A stretch of DNA of 5,664 nt from contig JAQGIN010000089.1 of assembly GCA_028291125.1 (NCBI GenBank), positions 1 to 5,664 on the forward strand, read 5' to 3'. Below the pieces are notes generated by a model that ran no database searches, was not told where the DNA came from, and saw only the letters and a list, made by a program, of their open reading frames with translations. Shown piece by piece: positions 4,722 to 5,664 of the stretch (its first letter is position 1; each line of letters starts with the position of its first letter). Position numbers and translations under genes: made by a program. Source of the DNA: Caulobacter sp. (GTDB lineage Bacteria > Pseudomonadota > Alphaproteobacteria > Caulobacterales > Caulobacteraceae).

Positions 4722-5664
4722 ATGGACGAGCTAGAGGCCATCAAGGTCACCTTCTTTCAGGAATGCGAGGAACTGCTCGCTGACCTCGAGGGCGGGCTGC
4801 TGGCCATGCAGGAGGGCGTTGGCGACAGCGAAACGGTCAACGCCGTGTTCCGCGCCGTGCACTCGATCAAGGGCGGGGCCGGGGCGTTCGGCCTCGAGCC
4901 GCTGGTCCGCTTCGCCCACGTCTTCGAGACCCTGCTGGACGCGGTGCGCTCCAACGAAGTGCCGTCCACCCCCGATCTGGCCGCCGTCATGCTGCGCGCC
5001 TCGGACGTCCTGGCCGACCACGTCAGCGCCGCCCGCGGCCTGGGCGACGTCGACATGGCCGCCTCCGCCGCCATGGCCGCCGAACTGAAGACCTGGACCG
5101 ATCCCAGCGCCCAGCCGGCGCCGGCCGCGCCCGCGCTGGCGGACCTGACCGCCGAGCCGGCCCCCGCGCCGCCGCCCGCCGTCGCGGCCGACGACCTCGA
5201 GGACGACCTCGGCTTCGACTTCCAGCCGATGACCATTTCGATCGACGAACAGGCCGCGGACGCCGATGCGTCCGGCGTCTGGACCGTGTCGATCCGCCCG
5301 CAATCCGACCTCTACCGCAAGGCCAACGAGACGGCCCTGCTGCTGCGTGAACTGGGCCGCCTGGGCCCGCTGGTCGCGACCATGGACGACAGCGGCCTGC
5401 CGCCGCTGGAATTCCTCGACGCCGAAGCCGCCTACATCACCTGGACCGCCCGCCTCGAGACCGAGCAGGGCGAAGAGGCGATCCGCGAGGTCTTCGAATT
5501 CGTCGACGGCGATTGCGACCTGGAGATCTATCGCGGTGAGGCCCGCGTCGAGGACGTGCTGGCCCAGCTGGTCAGCGCCATCGAAACCCCGCCGAAAGTC
5601 GACATCGAAGCCGAACCCGACGCCGTGGCGGAAGCCGCCGCGCCCGAGGAGGTCGCCGAGGCCG
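4722..5664 (+). CDS. cheA: Chemotaxis histidine kinase CheA, N-terminal part (cut by window edge)
   Basis: Only the first 314 codons are inside the window and no stop occurs. Residues 1-105 are the P1 phosphotransfer domain, with the phosphoacceptor His47 in AVHSIKGGAGAFG (His codon 4860-4862). A Pro/Ala/Asp-rich linker spans about 126-184. A second domain at about 186-271 begins VWTVSIRP and includes LLRELGRLGPL, ITW and EVFEFVDGDCDLEI. This is the conserved domain that many alphaproteobacterial CheA proteins carry after P1, and it does not look like the E. coli P2 CheY-binding domain. An acidic Ala/Glu linker starts at about 288. Dimerisation, kinase and CheW-like domains would lie to the right. 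The ATG at 4722 has AAGGA (4708-4712) 9 bases upstream and starts 25 bases after cheY ends, so it belongs to the same operon. Confidence 0.93.
   Translation, partial: MDELEAIKVTFFQECEELLADLEGGLLAMQEGVGDSETVNAVFRAVHSIKGGAGAFGLEPLVRFAHVFETLLDAVRSNEVPSTPDLAAVMLRASDVLADHVSAARGLGDVDMAASAAMAAELKTWTDPSAQPAPAAPALADLTAEPAPAPPPAVAADDLEDDLGFDFQPMTISIDEQAADADASGVWTVSIRPQSDLYRKANETALLLRELGRLGPLVATMDDSGLPPLEFLDAEAAYITWTARLETEQGEEAIREVFEFVDGDCDLEIYRGEARVEDVLAQLVSAIETPPKVDIEAEPDAVAEAAAPEEVAEA

Overview
The window is GC-rich alphaproteobacterial chromosome that looks like Caulobacter or a close relative such as Phenylobacterium. The reasons are strong G/C third-position bias, a gene order of chemoreceptor, STAS protein, CheY and CheA matching the major chemotaxis locus of Caulobacter, TTAACC (CtrA-type) and GANTC (CcrM-type) motifs in gene-poor stretches, and a receptor tail ending in a WxxF pentapeptide. 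The genus is inferred from content, not from a database search.

Layout. Bases 30-1178 hold a complete acyl-CoA dehydrogenase on the + strand, immediately preceded at the window edge by a palindrome of the PsrA/TetR fatty-acid-regulator type. Bases 1179-1431 are a convergent gene-free stretch with hairpins and a near-consensus CtrA box but no supported gene. On the - strand at 1432-1743 is a small exported protein with a signal peptide and a TonB C-terminal-like fold pattern. Bases 1744-2088 are an AT-rich divergent intergenic region holding the likely promoter of the chemotaxis operon. From 2089 to the right edge runs that operon: a 652-residue transmembrane chemoreceptor (McpA-like), a 94-residue STAS protein, a 121-residue CheY and the N-terminal 314 residues of CheA, which continues past the window.

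How the genes work together. The receptor senses a periplasmic ligand and controls CheA autophosphorylation at His47. CheA passes the phosphoryl group to CheY Asp53, which in related bacteria alters flagellar rotation. The STAS protein lacks the usual phosphorylatable Ser/Thr and, by position, resembles Sinorhizobium CheS, a CheA partner that speeds CheY1 dephosphorylation. The operon is tight: 2 nt between receptor and STAS gene, a 4-nt GTGA overlap between STAS and cheY, and 25 nt before cheA. The dehydrogenase and the small exported protein are not obviously linked to chemotaxis.

I see no mobile element, CRISPR array, tRNA or rRNA, and no sign of a wholly new system. The points most worth checking are the CheS-like STAS protein together with the atypical CheA region between P1 and the kinase core, the small TonB_C-like exported protein, the palindrome in front of the dehydrogenase, and the CtrA-like sites.
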